64,000 bases of DNA from Lentibacillus daqui (GCF_027186265.1 NZ_CP114176.1:1302001-1366000), one strand, 5' to 3'. Positions 8,352 through 17,092 are shown, counted from the first letter of the stretch. Made by a program: numbers and translations. The notes: a model not told the origin generated them from the sequence alone.

Positions 8352-9881
8352 ATGGAAAATCGTTCGCAATGGGGAACAAGGGCGGGATTTATTATGGCTG
8401 CAGTAGGGTCAGCTATTGGTCTTGGGAACATATGGCGATTTCCGGCCGTCGCCTATGAAAATGGAAGCGGTGCATTTTTTATTCCATATTTATTTGCGTT
8501 ACTAACTGCAGGAATTCCGATTTTAATCATGGAATTCACGATGGGACATAAATATCGCGGTTCAGCTCCGTTAACGTACAGCCGAATGCATAAGAAATCT
8601 GAATTCATCGGCTGGTGGGCAGTAGCGGTTGCATTTGTCATTTCAACGTATTACTCGGTTATTATCGCCTGGGCAATATCTTATGCACTATTTTCATTTA
8701 ATCTAAGCTGGGGAACAGACACGGAATCATTTATGTTTAACGATTATTTGCATTTGGTTGATCCGGGGAATTTTGGTGGTTTGGTTCCTGGTGTACTTAT
8801 CCCGCTCATCATCGTTTGGATTGTCGTATTGGGAATTTTGTTCGCAGGAGTTAAGAGGGGGATTGAGATAGCAAACCGCATCTGTATTCCTGCATTGGTC
8901 ATTATTTTCTTGATTGTTGTTATTCGTGCCATTACACTGCCAGGTGCGATGACTGGACTGAACGCATTCTTTGAACCGAACTTTGCCGAAATTGCGAAGC
9001 CTGGTGTCTGGGTTGCAGCCTATGGTCAGATCTTCTTTAGTTTATCAATAGCCTTTGCGATCATGATTACGTATTCCAGTTATCTACCCAAAAAGTCGGA
9101 CATTACTAATAATGCGTTCATTACCGGGTTTGCAAACTCCGGTTTTGAATTACTTGCTGGAATTGGTGTATTCGCTGTACTTGGATTCATGGCTACCCAA
9201 CAAAATGTACCTGTCGATGAGGTTGTTGCCGGTGGTGTGGGGCTGGCATTTGTAGTATTCCCGCAAATCATTAATCAGTTCCCAGCGCTAAACGGGTTAT
9301 TTGGTTTCTTATTCTTTGCCTCGTTGATGCTCGCAGGGTTAACTTCATTAATATCGATTTCTGAAACCTATGTTGCCGGGTTGGTGGATAAATTCGGCAT
9401 TACCCGGAAAAAAGCAGTTTTGTTTGGTGGCGGACTCGCCGCGATCTGTTCCTTTGTTTTTGCCACAAGAGGCGGATTAAATTTCCTGGATACGACCGAT
9501 TACTTTATTAACCAGTTTGGAGTTGCTTTGCTTGGGTTAATTGAAGTGATTTTTGTTGCATGGGGATTGCGTAAACTTGGAGAATTTAAAGCTCATGCAA
9601 ATGCCATTTCTGATATCCGGTTAGGCTGGTGGTGGACTGCTAGCTTGGGAATCGTTACACCACTTGTACTCGGCTATATGCTGTTTGGTCTGTTTAAAGA
9701 AAATTTACTGAAACAATTTGCAACTGAAAATGGTAACTATGAAGGGTATCCTGATTTCTTTATTTTTTATAGTGGCTGGTTTGTAGCAATTGCGGCATTA
9801 GTGATTGGTATAATCATGACCTTTACTAAATGGAAAACACGTGAGAACGAAGCACAATCAAAGACGAAGGAGGCAAACTAA
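8352..9881 (+). CDS. Neurotransmitter:sodium symporter (NSS/SNF) family transporter
   Basis: Sodium-coupled amino-acid transporter of the LeuT/MhsT fold, 509 residues with 11-12 membrane segments. The signature near the N-terminus, GSAIGLGNIWRFP, carries the Na+-site residues of TM1; the TM6 region GQIFFSLSIAF and the TM8 region are recognisable. ATG 8352 follows GAGGAGG. A 36-residue small subunit gene starts 1 base after the stop, as for methionine/alanine importers of the MetPS type, so a hydrophobic or sulfur amino acid is a likely substrate. The exact substrate cannot be read from sequence. Confidence 0.93.
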   Translation: MENRSQWGTRAGFIMAAVGSAIGLGNIWRFPAVAYENGSGAFFIPYLFALLTAGIPILIMEFTMGHKYRGSAPLTYSRMHKKSEFIGWWAVAVAFVISTYYSVIIAWAISYALFSFNLSWGTDTESFMFNDYLHLVDPGNFGGLVPGVLIPLIIVWIVVLGILFAGVKRGIEIANRICIPALVIIFLIVVIRAITLPGAMTGLNAFFEPNFAEIAKPGVWVAAYGQIFFSLSIAFAIMITYSSYLPKKSDITNNAFITGFANSGFELLAGIGVFAVLGFMATQQNVPVDEVVAGGVGLAFVVFPQIINQFPALNGLFGFLFFASLMLAGLTSLISISETYVAGLVDKFGITRKKAVLFGGGLAAICSFVFATRGGLNFLDTTDYFINQFGVALLGLIEVIFVAWGLRKLGEFKAHANAISDIRLGWWWTASLGIVTPLVLGYMLFGLFKENLLKQFATENGNYEGYPDFFIFYSGWFVAIAALVIGIIMTFTKWKTRENEAQSKTKEAN

Positions 9882-9882
9882 T

Positions 9883-9993
9883 ATGAGTGGAGGAGCGATT
9901 GTTGTTGCGATTTTTGGAATCATTATTATTTGGGGGGGCTTGGCGGCCAGCATTGTAAATGCCGTGAAAAAATCCAAAGAATCCAATTCATAA
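9883..9993 (+). CDS. Small subunit of the NSS amino-acid transporter (MetS-like)
   Basis: A 36-residue ORF starting ATG 9883 after AAGGAGG (9868-9874), one base past the transporter stop. It begins MSGGAIVVAIFG, has a single membrane helix with IIIWGGLAASI, then a lysine-rich end. This matches the pattern of the methionine/alanine importer small-subunit family (MetS type), which pairs with NSS transporters. Shortness makes homology less certain, but position, ribosome binding site and composition agree. Confidence 0.85.
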   Translation: MSGGAIVVAIFGIIIIWGGLAASIVNAVKKSKESNS

Positions 9994-10013
9994 ATTTAAT
10001 TAAATTTTCCTTA

Positions 10014-10172
10014 AAGTGCGTGTTCAAAAAGGAGGATAAAAAGGACCGAGAAGTTCTAGGCGGCGTGGCTTTGAGCACCGGAGTGTACATAAAAGGTACA
10101 TGAGGAGCGGAAAAGCAAGCCAACGACGAAATTCGAAGTGTCATTTTTACCGGACTTTTTGAACATCCTCTT
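10014..10172. repeat. Repeat family A, copy 1 (159 bp, terminal inverted repeats)
   Basis: Nearly identical to 21962-22177 at both ends. Bounded by GTTCAAAAAG (10022-10031) and its exact inverse CTTTTTGAAC (10055+100, i.e. 10155-10164). It contains an internal TGTAC...GTACA palindrome and no plausible gene. It sits between the transporter small-subunit gene and the shared terminator, so it is part of that mRNA. It resembles a non-autonomous, MITE-like element; mobility is inferred. Confidence 0.85.
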
Positions 10173-10175
10173 AAA

Positions 10176-10213
10176 AAGAGCCATTATTTATACAATGATG
10201 GCTCTTGTTTTTT
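10176..10213. terminator. Bidirectional terminator between NSS transporter unit and lytH
   Basis: AAGAGCCAT (10176-10184) pairs with ATGGCTCTT (10198-10206). On the plus strand GTTTTTT follows; on the minus strand TTTTTAAG follows, so it can end both converging transcripts. Confidence 0.85.
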
Positions 10214-10221
10214 CCGTTATT

Positions 10222-11193
10222 TCACTTCACCATTCGTTCCCACTTGCGTAAATATGGATATGGATCGAACGACCATTCACTATGACCATTATCTTTGTAC
10301 ATGCCATAATGCAAGTGCGGTGGAAACTTCCCCGAGGTTCCCGGCGGCCCATAACCTGTTGAGCCAACACTGCCGATGATATCACCGGGTTTCACAACTT
10401 GCCCCACTTTAATTCCGTCTTCATATCCGCTTAGGTGACCATAATAGTGATAAATATTATTGATATCACGAATTCCAATCCGCCAGCCACCATACAAGTT
10501 CCAGCCTTTCATTTCTATCACCCCATAGGTGGTCGATTTGACCGGTGTTCCATAGTCAGCAAAAATATCTGTCCCTTCATGGATACGGGTTCCGCCAAAT
10601 CCACGTTTGTCCCCCCATGTACTCCTGTAACTATAATTGTAATTGGTTGCAACCGGAAAATCCCTGTCTACTAAATGCAACTTTTGATACTGTTGAAACA
10701 CCTTTGCCGTGTTCATAATTGTCTGGACGGTAAGATCCCGCTTATAATAATGCCATAAACCGATTTTGATATCCTCTTTTGTCGGTCCATATTGCAACAA
10801 CCAATTGGCCATTGTATATAAAACATCTTCCGGATTTCCCGGATCTGCCTTTTCATCGCCGTTTCCATCTTTACCGATTCCGTTAAAAAGTGTTATTACA
10901 TTTGGATGATCACTTTTGGCACCGTTTCCTAAGCCATACCATAGTTCATCCGGAATAGATATGGAAACTTTTTGCTCTGATTTCTTATTGCTGTCGTTTC
11001 CCATGTTGCGCTCATATTGATCAATAGCCGCAATATAATACCAGGGGATTTGCGTTAAGCTTTCTGTTTTTTTATAGAGAGCCATTCGGGTTTGGTAAAT
11101 GTTATTGTCGTCCGCAGCTGTCGGAACAGGAAATAAACCCATGATAAACAGAAGGATAAAGGAGACGATGAAATAAGTACGGACACGCAACAT
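10222..11193 (-). CDS. lytH: LytH-type M23 metallopeptidase (sporulation cell-wall endopeptidase)
   Basis: Secreted or membrane-anchored peptidoglycan hydrolase; LytH of B. subtilis trims stem peptides (L-Ala-D-Glu endopeptidase) during spore cortex formation. N-terminal signal peptide or anchor (about residues 1-27), a middle helical region, and a C-terminal M23 (LytM) domain with zinc motifs HEGTD near residue 207 and HLHYG near residue 294. It has 323 residues. ATG 11193 follows an AGGAGG site on this strand. Neighbouring genes keep the yun/yut order, supporting a sporulation role. Confidence 0.93.
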   Translation of the reverse strand: MLRVRTYFIVSFILLFIMGLFPVPTAADDNNIYQTRMALYKKTESLTQIPWYYIAAIDQYERNMGNDSNKKSEQKVSISIPDELWYGLGNGAKSDHPNVITLFNGIGKDGNGDEKADPGNPEDVLYTMANWLLQYGPTKEDIKIGLWHYYKRDLTVQTIMNTAKVFQQYQKLHLVDRDFPVATNYNYSYRSTWGDKRGFGGTRIHEGTDIFADYGTPVKSTTYGVIEMKGWNLYGGWRIGIRDINNIYHYYGHLSGYEDGIKVGQVVKPGDIIGSVGSTGYGPPGTSGKFPPHLHYGMYKDNGHSEWSFDPYPYLRKWERMVK

Positions 11194-11212
11194 TTAATCA
11201 CACCTCCTATTT

Positions 11213-11252
11213 AAAAAAAACAAAGAGGGCTGTCATATCGTTGCCCCCTTTG
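11213..11252 (-). terminator. Terminator after the spore lipoprotein gene
   Basis: On the minus strand CAAAGGGGGC pairs with GCCCTCTTTG (one mismatch), followed by a run of eight T. It separates the lipoprotein gene from lytH. Confidence 0.85.
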
Positions 11253-11264
11253 CTTACGATGGAA

Positions 11265-11846
11265 TTATCTTGTGTTATTTTCCATATTGTTCTCTCTGCC
11301 TTGGGGAGATTTTTTCATCTCGTGAATAATGTTATCAATAGTATTGTCATAATTTTGGTTACGAATGCTGGAATTATGCAAACTTTGGATATCGTTCATT
11401 AACGTTTGGTTATCGGATACATAAATATTGAAAAATCCCGGCATCGTTGATTTGGCGGTTTTGCTGGCAATATCTGCAGCAGTGGCTGGATCCATATCAT
11501 CATTTAACTGGTAGGCAATTAATACTTCTTGATCAGTAACAAGTGTAGCTGCTTCATTAAAACCGTTGTTGCGTAAAATCATTCTGGTAATCATATCCGC
11601 CATTTTGTCCCGATCGATTTGAACGGAATGCAGATTCTCATGATCGTTATTCAATTGGTTCTTATTGTAGCGGACATAGCCAAGTTTGTTGTCTCTTTCC
11701 TCGTCTGTTGGGGTATGCTGTCTGTCAGGTGTCAATGAATCAGACATTTGTTCCTGTTCACTTTGGGAATTATTGTTTACTCCATTACAACCGGTAATAA
11801 TGGCCAAGCTTAACACAGATGGAAGAAAAACTTTCCACTTCTTCAT
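11265..11846 (-). CDS. yutC: YhcN/YlaJ-family sporulation lipoprotein (YutC-like)
   Basis: Spore-associated lipoprotein with a clear signal peptide and lipobox (IITGC, lipidated cysteine at residue 20). The mature part has the YhcN/YlaJ domain (DKMADMITRMILRNNGF, ATLVTDQEVLIAY). The tail is asparagine-rich. It has 193 residues, normal for the family. An upstream AGGAGGTC precedes ATG 11846. Function in the spore membrane or germination is assumed from the family, not visible here. Confidence 0.85.
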   Translation of the reverse strand: MKKWKVFLPSVLSLAIITGCNGVNNNSQSEQEQMSDSLTPDRQHTPTDEERDNKLGYVRYNKNQLNNDHENLHSVQIDRDKMADMITRMILRNNGFNEAATLVTDQEVLIAYQLNDDMDPATAADIASKTAKSTMPGFFNIYVSDNQTLMNDIQSLHNSSIRNQNYDNTIDNIIHEMKKSPQGRENNMENNTR

Positions 11847-12003
11847 CGATTGACCTCCTAAGGCAAATATGATTGTTCCCCCTCACAGTTAGTTTGTAGT
11901 GCATGACAAAAATCATACAAGCAACATAACAGGTTCTCTTTGTAATTTCTGGTTATTAGGTAATGGATTATGGTACACTATATACAATGTGGGGGGAATT
12001 AGG

Positions 12004-12279
12004 TTGATTGAAATCCAAGGAAAGTATTATGAAGTTATTGAAAACATAAAGAATGCCTTTCAGGAGCCTATAGTAAAAGAACGGTATTCAGAAATTTTGA
12101 CAAAATATGATTTTATTGTCGGTGATTGGGGCTATGATCAATTACGGCTAAAAGGATTTTATGATGACCAAAATGCAAAAGCTTCTTTCGATACAAAAAT
12201 AAGTGCACTGGATGATTACCTGTATGAATATTGTAATTTTGGCTGTGCTTACTTTGTATTAAAAAAGGTGGATATATAA
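12004..12279 (+). CDS. yutD: Conserved protein YutD
   Basis: Short cytoplasmic protein (91 residues) of the YutD family, of unknown function but widely conserved in Bacilli. Key blocks are IVGDWGYDQLRLKGF and the C-terminal YLYEYCNFGCAYFVL with two cysteines. The frame is open further upstream, but TTG 12004 is the likely start: GGGGGGAA at 11991-11998 is a strong ribosome binding site and the length then matches the family. Confidence 0.88.
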   Translation: MIEIQGKYYEVIENIKNAFQEPIVKERYSEILTKYDFIVGDWGYDQLRLKGFYDDQNAKASFDTKISALDDYLYEYCNFGCAYFVLKKVDI

Positions 12280-12306
12280 AGCCCTGTTCAACGGCTTATT
12301 TAACGT

Positions 12307-12338
12307 AAAAAAGAAATCGGCAGCCCCGGCCGATTTCT
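12307..12338. terminator. Terminator between yutD and the converging cytosolic-protein gene
   Basis: AGAAATCGG (12312-12320) pairs exactly with CCGATTTCT (12330-12338). On the minus strand it is followed by TTTTTT, so it mainly serves the minus-strand gene. Confidence 0.85.
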
Positions 12339-12350
12339 AAATACAGGTTG

Positions 12351-12638
12351 TCAGTCATCTTCCTGCTGTGGGTGAACATCGTCTGGCTCGTCATGAATTG
12401 GATGGGCACCGGGTGTTTGTCGTGGTAAATCCTCATGAAGTTCTCTATACGGGTAAACAAATGCACTATCACGGCGCTGATGTTTTGTCCAGGGCGTCGA
12501 CTTGCTGGAAGTAACAGGTTCATCTTTATTGATTTCCGAACCAGCTGGACCCTCCGGAAATTCTTCGGGAATTAAATAATTTCTCCTATTGTTTACATTG
12601 GAAAAATCCGAGTACTTGTCCTTATCTTTTTCTCCCAT
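12351..12638 (-). CDS. Conserved hypothetical cytosolic protein
   Basis: A 95-residue hydrophilic protein, rich in acidic residues and proline, without signal or membrane segment. It resembles a short Bacillaceae family annotated only as cytosolic protein, with landmarks NYLIPEEFPEGPAGS, STPW and LPRQTPGAHPIHDEP. ATG 12638 follows AAGGGGTG. No function is known; it may be largely disordered. Strong terminator downstream and own orientation suggest a single-gene unit. Confidence 0.75.
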   Translation of the reverse strand: MGEKDKDKYSDFSNVNNRRNYLIPEEFPEGPAGSEINKDEPVTSSKSTPWTKHQRRDSAFVYPYRELHEDLPRQTPGAHPIHDEPDDVHPQQEDD

Positions 12639-12787
12639 TTTACATTCACCCCTTTAAATGATAGCTTTTGTTAAGAATAATGATTGAACCATGTTAATTA
12701 ATGGTATGAAAAACAAGCCACAAACCGGGAGCCTCCATCTTAAATATGGTATAGTAATTACTGTGATGGATGTTTAGGAGGGATATA

Positions 12788-13225
12788 ATGTATTTTGTGG
12801 ATCGTGAAAAAATCGAACAGACATTAATATATATGGATGATTTATTGCAAGTAGTCAAAAAAGAGCAACCGAAAACCGACATGGAAAAATTGGGGTTGGA
12901 ACGTATTGCTCAGATGACCGTTGAAGCAATCTTAGATACCGGAAACATGATGATTGACGGTTTTATTATGCGGGATCCGGGCGGGTTTGATGATATCATT
13001 GATATATTAATCGATGAGCAAGTATTACCGGAAAGCGACGAAGGTACATACAAATCGATGATCCAATTGCGAAAAAGGTTGGTAAAGGATTATCTCGATG
13101 TGGATCATGAAACATTACGAACAAGCCTGTTGGATCATATTCATGTGTTGGAACAATTTAGCACACATATCCGACATTATCTCGAAAATGAATTGGGTGT
13201 TGCCAATGCATTCTCCAACAATTGA
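12788..13225 (+). CDS. yutE: DUF86/HepT-like protein YutE
   Basis: All-helical DUF86 (HepT-like) protein, 145 residues. Visible are RIAQMTVEAILDTGNMMIDGF and the RKRLVKDYLDVDHE segment, which is the family's Rx4-6H-type region of HepT RNases in altered form (RLVKDYLDVDH). ATG 12788 follows TAGGAGGG. In Bacillus this gene stands next to yutF without an MNT antitoxin partner; here too there is none, so a housekeeping role is likelier than a toxin. The 3' end overlaps yutF. Confidence 0.88.
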   Translation: MYFVDREKIEQTLIYMDDLLQVVKKEQPKTDMEKLGLERIAQMTVEAILDTGNMMIDGFIMRDPGGFDDIIDILIDEQVLPESDEGTYKSMIQLRKRLVKDYLDVDHETLRTSLLDHIHVLEQFSTHIRHYLENELGVANAFSNN

Positions 13226-14009
13226 TACGAGAAACCATGTGAAGCGGTACAATGCATATTTAATCGATCTGGATGGAACAATGTATCGCGGTGATGAACG
13301 GATTGAAGCTGCCGCGGAGTTCGTGGAGCAATTATATCAAAGAGACATTCCTTATTTATTTCTAACCAATAATTCCGCAAAAACAAAGGAACAAATTTCA
13401 GGAAAATTAACGGGTATGGGGATCAGATCGACACCCGATCATGTTTTTACATCCGGCATGGCAACTGCAAACTATATTAAACAACAAAAAGCAGGTGCAC
13501 GTTGTTATGTGATAGGGGAAGAAGGATTGGTTGACGCGATACAAAAGGAACAATTGCAGGTGACAGATGAAGCGGTTGACTTTGTTGTCGTCGGGATTGA
13601 CAGGAAGATAACTTATGAAAAACTGGCAATCGCAACGCTTGCAGTTCGTAATGGGGCTTCGTTCTTGTCAACAAATAGTGACATCGCCATTCCAACAGAA
13701 CGTGGTCTTGTTCCAGGAAACGGTGCCATTTCATCCGTTATTACGGTAAGTACTGGCCAAGAGCCAATTTTCATTGGTAAACCCGAGCGAATTATTACTG
13801 AACAAGCATTAAAAGTATTGGGAACTGCCAAAGAAGAAACATTGATGGTAGGAGATAATTACCATACGGATATCCTGGCCGGGATTCACGCAGGTATCGA
13901 TACACTGATGGTATTTACCGGTGTGACTCCATACACGGATTATCCTCATTTGGAAACCAAGCCAACCTATCATGTACGGAATTTGGCCGAATGGTTTAAT
14001 TATATGTAA
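13206..14009 (+). CDS. yutF: HAD-superfamily sugar/phosphatase YutF
   Basis: NagD/PGP-like haloacid dehalogenase phosphatase (HAD subfamily IIA) with the nucleophile motif LIDLDGTMYRG near residue 19, motif II in FLTNNSAKT, a C2 cap, and motif III/IV in FIGKPE and GDNYHTDI. About 267 residues. The start is uncertain: ATG 13206 overlaps yutE by 20 bases, GTG 13239 gives a length closer to B. subtilis YutF; neither has a strong ribosome binding site, which fits translational coupling to yutE. Confidence 0.9.
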   Translation: MHSPTIDTRNHVKRYNAYLIDLDGTMYRGDERIEAAAEFVEQLYQRDIPYLFLTNNSAKTKEQISGKLTGMGIRSTPDHVFTSGMATANYIKQQKAGARCYVIGEEGLVDAIQKEQLQVTDEAVDFVVVGIDRKITYEKLAIATLAVRNGASFLSTNSDIAIPTERGLVPGNGAISSVITVSTGQEPIFIGKPERIITEQALKVLGTAKEETLMVGDNYHTDILAGIHAGIDTLMVFTGVTPYTDYPHLETKPTYHVRNLAEWFNYM

Positions 14010-14040
14010 CAGGGAGTGCAATTCTTGTGCACTCCCTGTT
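14008..14040. terminator. Hairpin between converging yutF and yutG
   Basis: Perfect 13-bp stem AACAGGGAGTGCA / TGCACTCCCTGTT with a 7-base loop, starting at the yutF stop codon. T tracts are poor on both sides, but position between converging genes supports termination. Confidence 0.75.
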
Positions 14041-14048
14041 CATTCTGC

Positions 14049-14561
14049 TTAATCATCCAGTTTTTTTGCATCGGCAGAACCATGTGCTAATCTGCTTGAT
14101 GCAGCCGCAGCAATGGCACCGACAATATCGTCAAGAAAAGTATGACACTCACCAGTTGATTTATCATTTAATCGTTTGAGAATGCCTGGTTTTTGTTTAT
14201 CAATGTAACCGTAATTTGTGAAACCGATAGAACCATAAACATTGACAATGGACAGTGCAATGATTTCATCAACACCATATAAACTCTCATCCGTTTCAAT
14301 GGTTTGTTGGAGCGGATAATCCAATTTGCCAACTTCCGCCAATTTATCAAGCTGTATTCCGGTTAAAATCGCATTCTGTACCTCCCGTTTGGTTAACACC
14401 CGATCCACATTGAACTTGCAATCTTCCATGCTCAAATCATCATGATATTTGGCCTGTAAGTAATAAACAAGTTCGGCAATGTCATCGACTGTAACCCCAC
14501 GATCGTTTAACCATTCCCTTGCTTTTAATTCCAATTCGCTTTGACTTGTATTTTTATCCAT
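14049..14561 (-). CDS. yutG: Phosphatidylglycerophosphatase A-like protein YutG
   Basis: PgpA-family protein, 170 residues. In the family PgpA removes the phosphate of phosphatidylglycerophosphate. The C-terminal half carries conserved blocks VDEIIALSIVNVYGSIG and FLDDIVGAIAAAASSRLAH. It is largely soluble, as are Bacillus YutG proteins, in contrast to the membrane PgpA of proteobacteria. ATG 14561 follows an AAAGGAG site. Activity on PGP in Bacillaceae is inferred from the family. Confidence 0.85.
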   Translation of the reverse strand: MDKNTSQSELELKAREWLNDRGVTVDDIAELVYYLQAKYHDDLSMEDCKFNVDRVLTKREVQNAILTGIQLDKLAEVGKLDYPLQQTIETDESLYGVDEIIALSIVNVYGSIGFTNYGYIDKQKPGILKRLNDKSTGECHTFLDDIVGAIAAAASSRLAHGSADAKKLDD

Positions 14562-14781
14562 AATAATCTCCTTTCATTTTTTGGTTAAGATGTGTCGTTT
14601 GCTGACATAGATTATAATAAATGGGTATATTGCCATCTTTATCGGTTTTTTGCCATGAAAATAATAAGTAATATATATCCATAACAACAATATATGATTA
14701 CAGTTCAACTCTACCATGTCGTTGAACTGCCATTCAGTTTAAGAGGCCTCTGAATGAATTTTCACTACGGGAGGGAGTAAA

Positions 14782-15756
14782 TTGCAAGACTTGCTTGCAA
14801 CATATTATGATGTGCAAACGGAAGAAATAGCCGTACTGGATAACAGGCACGGAAATAAAAGTGGTGACGCCATTTATTTTATCATTTCTGCCGCCAACAA
14901 GGAAACTATTTATATGGAACAGGCATCACTCGCCTACTACCTGGCTGAAAACAACTATCCCAACCTGGCTATTCCGATTCGCAATAAGCAGGGGGATTGG
15001 TTTTTGGAATATCAGGGAAAGCGTTACATGGTTTTACAATTACATGAACAACAGCGGGTCAATCATTCTTCACCCGGACGGCAACTAGCCGAATTCCACC
15101 AGCTTGGTTCGATGTACAGGTATGAACCCAAGGAGATTTCCAGTTATGGGCAATGGAAACATTTATGGATAGAAAAATTAAGCCTGTTTGAAAAGAACAT
15201 GACCCAAACGGCAATGGAAAACCCTTGCCCTTATCATCGGTTAGTCATGGATGTGTTTCCCTATATTATTGGAATCAGCGAAAATGCTATCCAATATGTG
15301 CAGGAAACGGAGCAAGAATATCGCTTTGACATGGTTGATCAAGGTACAATTTCCTTTAAGCGTTATCACGACAACATCACCAACTCGGTTTTATGGGCTG
15401 ACAGCCTTGTATACGATCATCCTGCCCGGGATTTGGCAGAACATATTCGTACGTATTTTCTGCAGGAGGAAATCAGAAGTAACGAAATAAATGAATTTCT
15501 TCAAGATTACCAATCCGTTCGACCGTTGTCCATATTCAGTTGGAGATTATTGTACGCCAGATTAATTTTTCCTATCCATTTATACGATATATTGGAGCGC
15601 GGAATGATGCAAAGGACATCATATGATCAGCTATATCATGAGTTAAAGCCTCTGTTGGCGAACCAGCAGCAATATGAACAACGTCTGGCGCACTTTTTTG
15701 CCAATTTGGACATTGATCAAGAAAGATTGCAGATACCTGTGTTACACTGGTTGTAG
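14782..15756 (+). CDS. yutH: Spore coat-associated protein YutH
   Basis: CotS-related, kinase-fold spore coat protein (324 residues). Typical blocks are KSGDAIYFII-like N-terminus, QGDWFLEYQGKRYMV, and the degenerate kinase segment VDQGTISFKRYHDNI followed by DSLVYDHPARDLAEHIR. TTG 14782 is chosen because GGGAGGGAG directly precedes it. The 220 bases upstream (14562-14781) contain no gene that I can support. Mother-cell expression is expected from the family; no promoter was confidently read. Confidence 0.88.
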   Translation: MQDLLATYYDVQTEEIAVLDNRHGNKSGDAIYFIISAANKETIYMEQASLAYYLAENNYPNLAIPIRNKQGDWFLEYQGKRYMVLQLHEQQRVNHSSPGRQLAEFHQLGSMYRYEPKEISSYGQWKHLWIEKLSLFEKNMTQTAMENPCPYHRLVMDVFPYIIGISENAIQYVQETEQEYRFDMVDQGTISFKRYHDNITNSVLWADSLVYDHPARDLAEHIRTYFLQEEIRSNEINEFLQDYQSVRPLSIFSWRLLYARLIFPIHLYDILERGMMQRTSYDQLYHELKPLLANQQQYEQRLAHFFANLDIDQERLQIPVLHWL

Positions 15757-15778
15757 GACTAATTAAAGGGTGAGATAA

Positions 15779-16744
15779 ATGAAGAAGCAACGGATTTATA
15801 TTACCAGGAAACTACCGGAAGAAATGATTAAACCATATCGTCAACAGTTCGATATTCGTATGTGGGAACAGGAGGAGAAGCCTGTTCCCAGAGATGTTTT
15901 GTTGAATGAAGTAAAATCAGCTGATGGCTTGTTATGCTTGATTACCGAAAAAATTGATCAGGAATTACTGAAACAAGCAGAACAATTACAAGTGGTAGCT
16001 AACATGGCGGTCGGTTATGATAATATTGACGTCAAATCGGCCAAACAGCTGGGAGTTACAGTGACCAACACACCTGATGTACTAACTGAGACAACTGCTG
16101 ACTTAGCATTTGCCTTGTTAATGGCAACTGCAAGAAGATTGGTTGAGGCAAATACGTATATCAAAGCTGACAGCTGGCAGCATTGGTCACCGTTTTTACT
16201 TGCCGGAACGGATATCCACCATAAAACCTTGGGGATTGTTGGCATGGGCAGGATTGGAACCGCTATTGCCAAACGTGCGAAAGGTTTTGGTATGAACCTG
16301 TTGTATCATAATCGTTCACGCCATCCGGATGCAGAAAATGCATTACAGGCAACGTACACTGATTTTGAAACATTACTTCGTTCATCTGATTTTGTCATGT
16401 CTGTTGTTCCGTTGGCAAAGGAAACAGAAAAGCTGTTTAATCGGCACGCATTCCAAACAATGAAGTCATCCGGGATATTTATCAATGTATCACGTGGCGG
16501 TGTGGTGGATGAGCAGGCTTTATATGATGCACTGCAAACAAAGGAAATACATGCTGCAGGGCTGGATGTGTTCTCACAGGAGCCAATTAGAAGCAATCAC
16601 CCATTATTAACATTGGATAATGCTGTTTGTTTACCACACATTGGCTCCGCAAGTGTTACGACCCGAAAGGAAATGCTACGGTTATGTCTGGATAACCTGT
16701 CCAATGTGCTAAATGGGGAAGGGGCGATTACCCCTGTAGAATAA
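15779..16744 (+). CDS. D-2-hydroxyacid dehydrogenase (glyoxylate/hydroxypyruvate reductase or D-glycerate dehydrogenase)
   Basis: NAD(P)-dependent D-isomer-specific 2-hydroxyacid dehydrogenase, 321 residues. The Rossmann motif GMGRIGTAIAKRAKGFG lies near residue 152; catalytic Arg is in NVSRGGVVDE, Glu in DVFSQEP and His in LPHIGSA. Closest in plan to Bacillus YvcT/GyaR glyoxylate reductases. ATG 15779 follows AAGGGTGAG and starts 22 bases after yutH. Substrate specificity cannot be fixed from sequence. Confidence 0.88.
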   Translation: MKKQRIYITRKLPEEMIKPYRQQFDIRMWEQEEKPVPRDVLLNEVKSADGLLCLITEKIDQELLKQAEQLQVVANMAVGYDNIDVKSAKQLGVTVTNTPDVLTETTADLAFALLMATARRLVEANTYIKADSWQHWSPFLLAGTDIHHKTLGIVGMGRIGTAIAKRAKGFGMNLLYHNRSRHPDAENALQATYTDFETLLRSSDFVMSVVPLAKETEKLFNRHAFQTMKSSGIFINVSRGGVVDEQALYDALQTKEIHAAGLDVFSQEPIRSNHPLLTLDNAVCLPHIGSASVTTRKEMLRLCLDNLSNVLNGEGAITPVE

Positions 16745-16770
16745 GGTGGATGTAGTCATCGCATCGGGTA

Positions 16771-17036
16771 GAACAAAGGCGTAAGCGCCCGGTTAGTAGC
16801 GTATGTGCTGCGCCCGTGCAACACGGGTGGTTCGGTGTTGCTGCGCAAAGCAGCGGTTTTAACCGAACATTCCTACCATGGAGATAAAGGAAACATGCCC
16901 CTGCAAAAGGGGTATGCCGACGTTGGCCGCAAAGGCCGTTTTTAGTCGGCCTTCCTTTACCCCGAGTCGATGTTGACTTATCGTACGAAGGTGAAGGAAG
17001 CACACTAGCTGCTGGGCGCTGGAGCCGGACGGGGCT
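16771..17036 (+). repeat. Repeat family B, copy 1 (about 265 bp, GC-rich)
   Basis: This whole stretch matches the reverse complement of 18068-18335, from GAACAAAGGCGTAAGCGCCC at one end to GCCGGAC(g)GGGC at the other. It is visibly more GC-rich than the neighbouring genes and full of short self-complementary segments, for example around GCCCGTGCAACACGGGTGG and GGCCGCAAAGGCCG. It has no credible gene. The gap 16745-17156 contains only this repeat and the yutI terminator. Confidence 0.88.
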
Positions 17037-17092
17037 AATCTTGATTACAAAGTTATCCACAAGCATTTAATTTTTATAATTTCCTAAGCAGG

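Noticed and set aside
9926..10144. Minus-strand reading frame in repeat A, also at 21913-22149, sharing a 20-residue-plus segment
   Set aside because: The shared protein segment is explained by the shared DNA repeat. Neither has a ribosome binding site and the frames run into flanking genes.
12788..13225. HepT/MNT toxin-antitoxin system at yutE
   Set aside because: The DUF86 protein is HepT-like, but no MNT nucleotidyltransferase gene is adjacent, and the gene is in its conserved yutD-yutE-yutF position, so I do not call a toxin.
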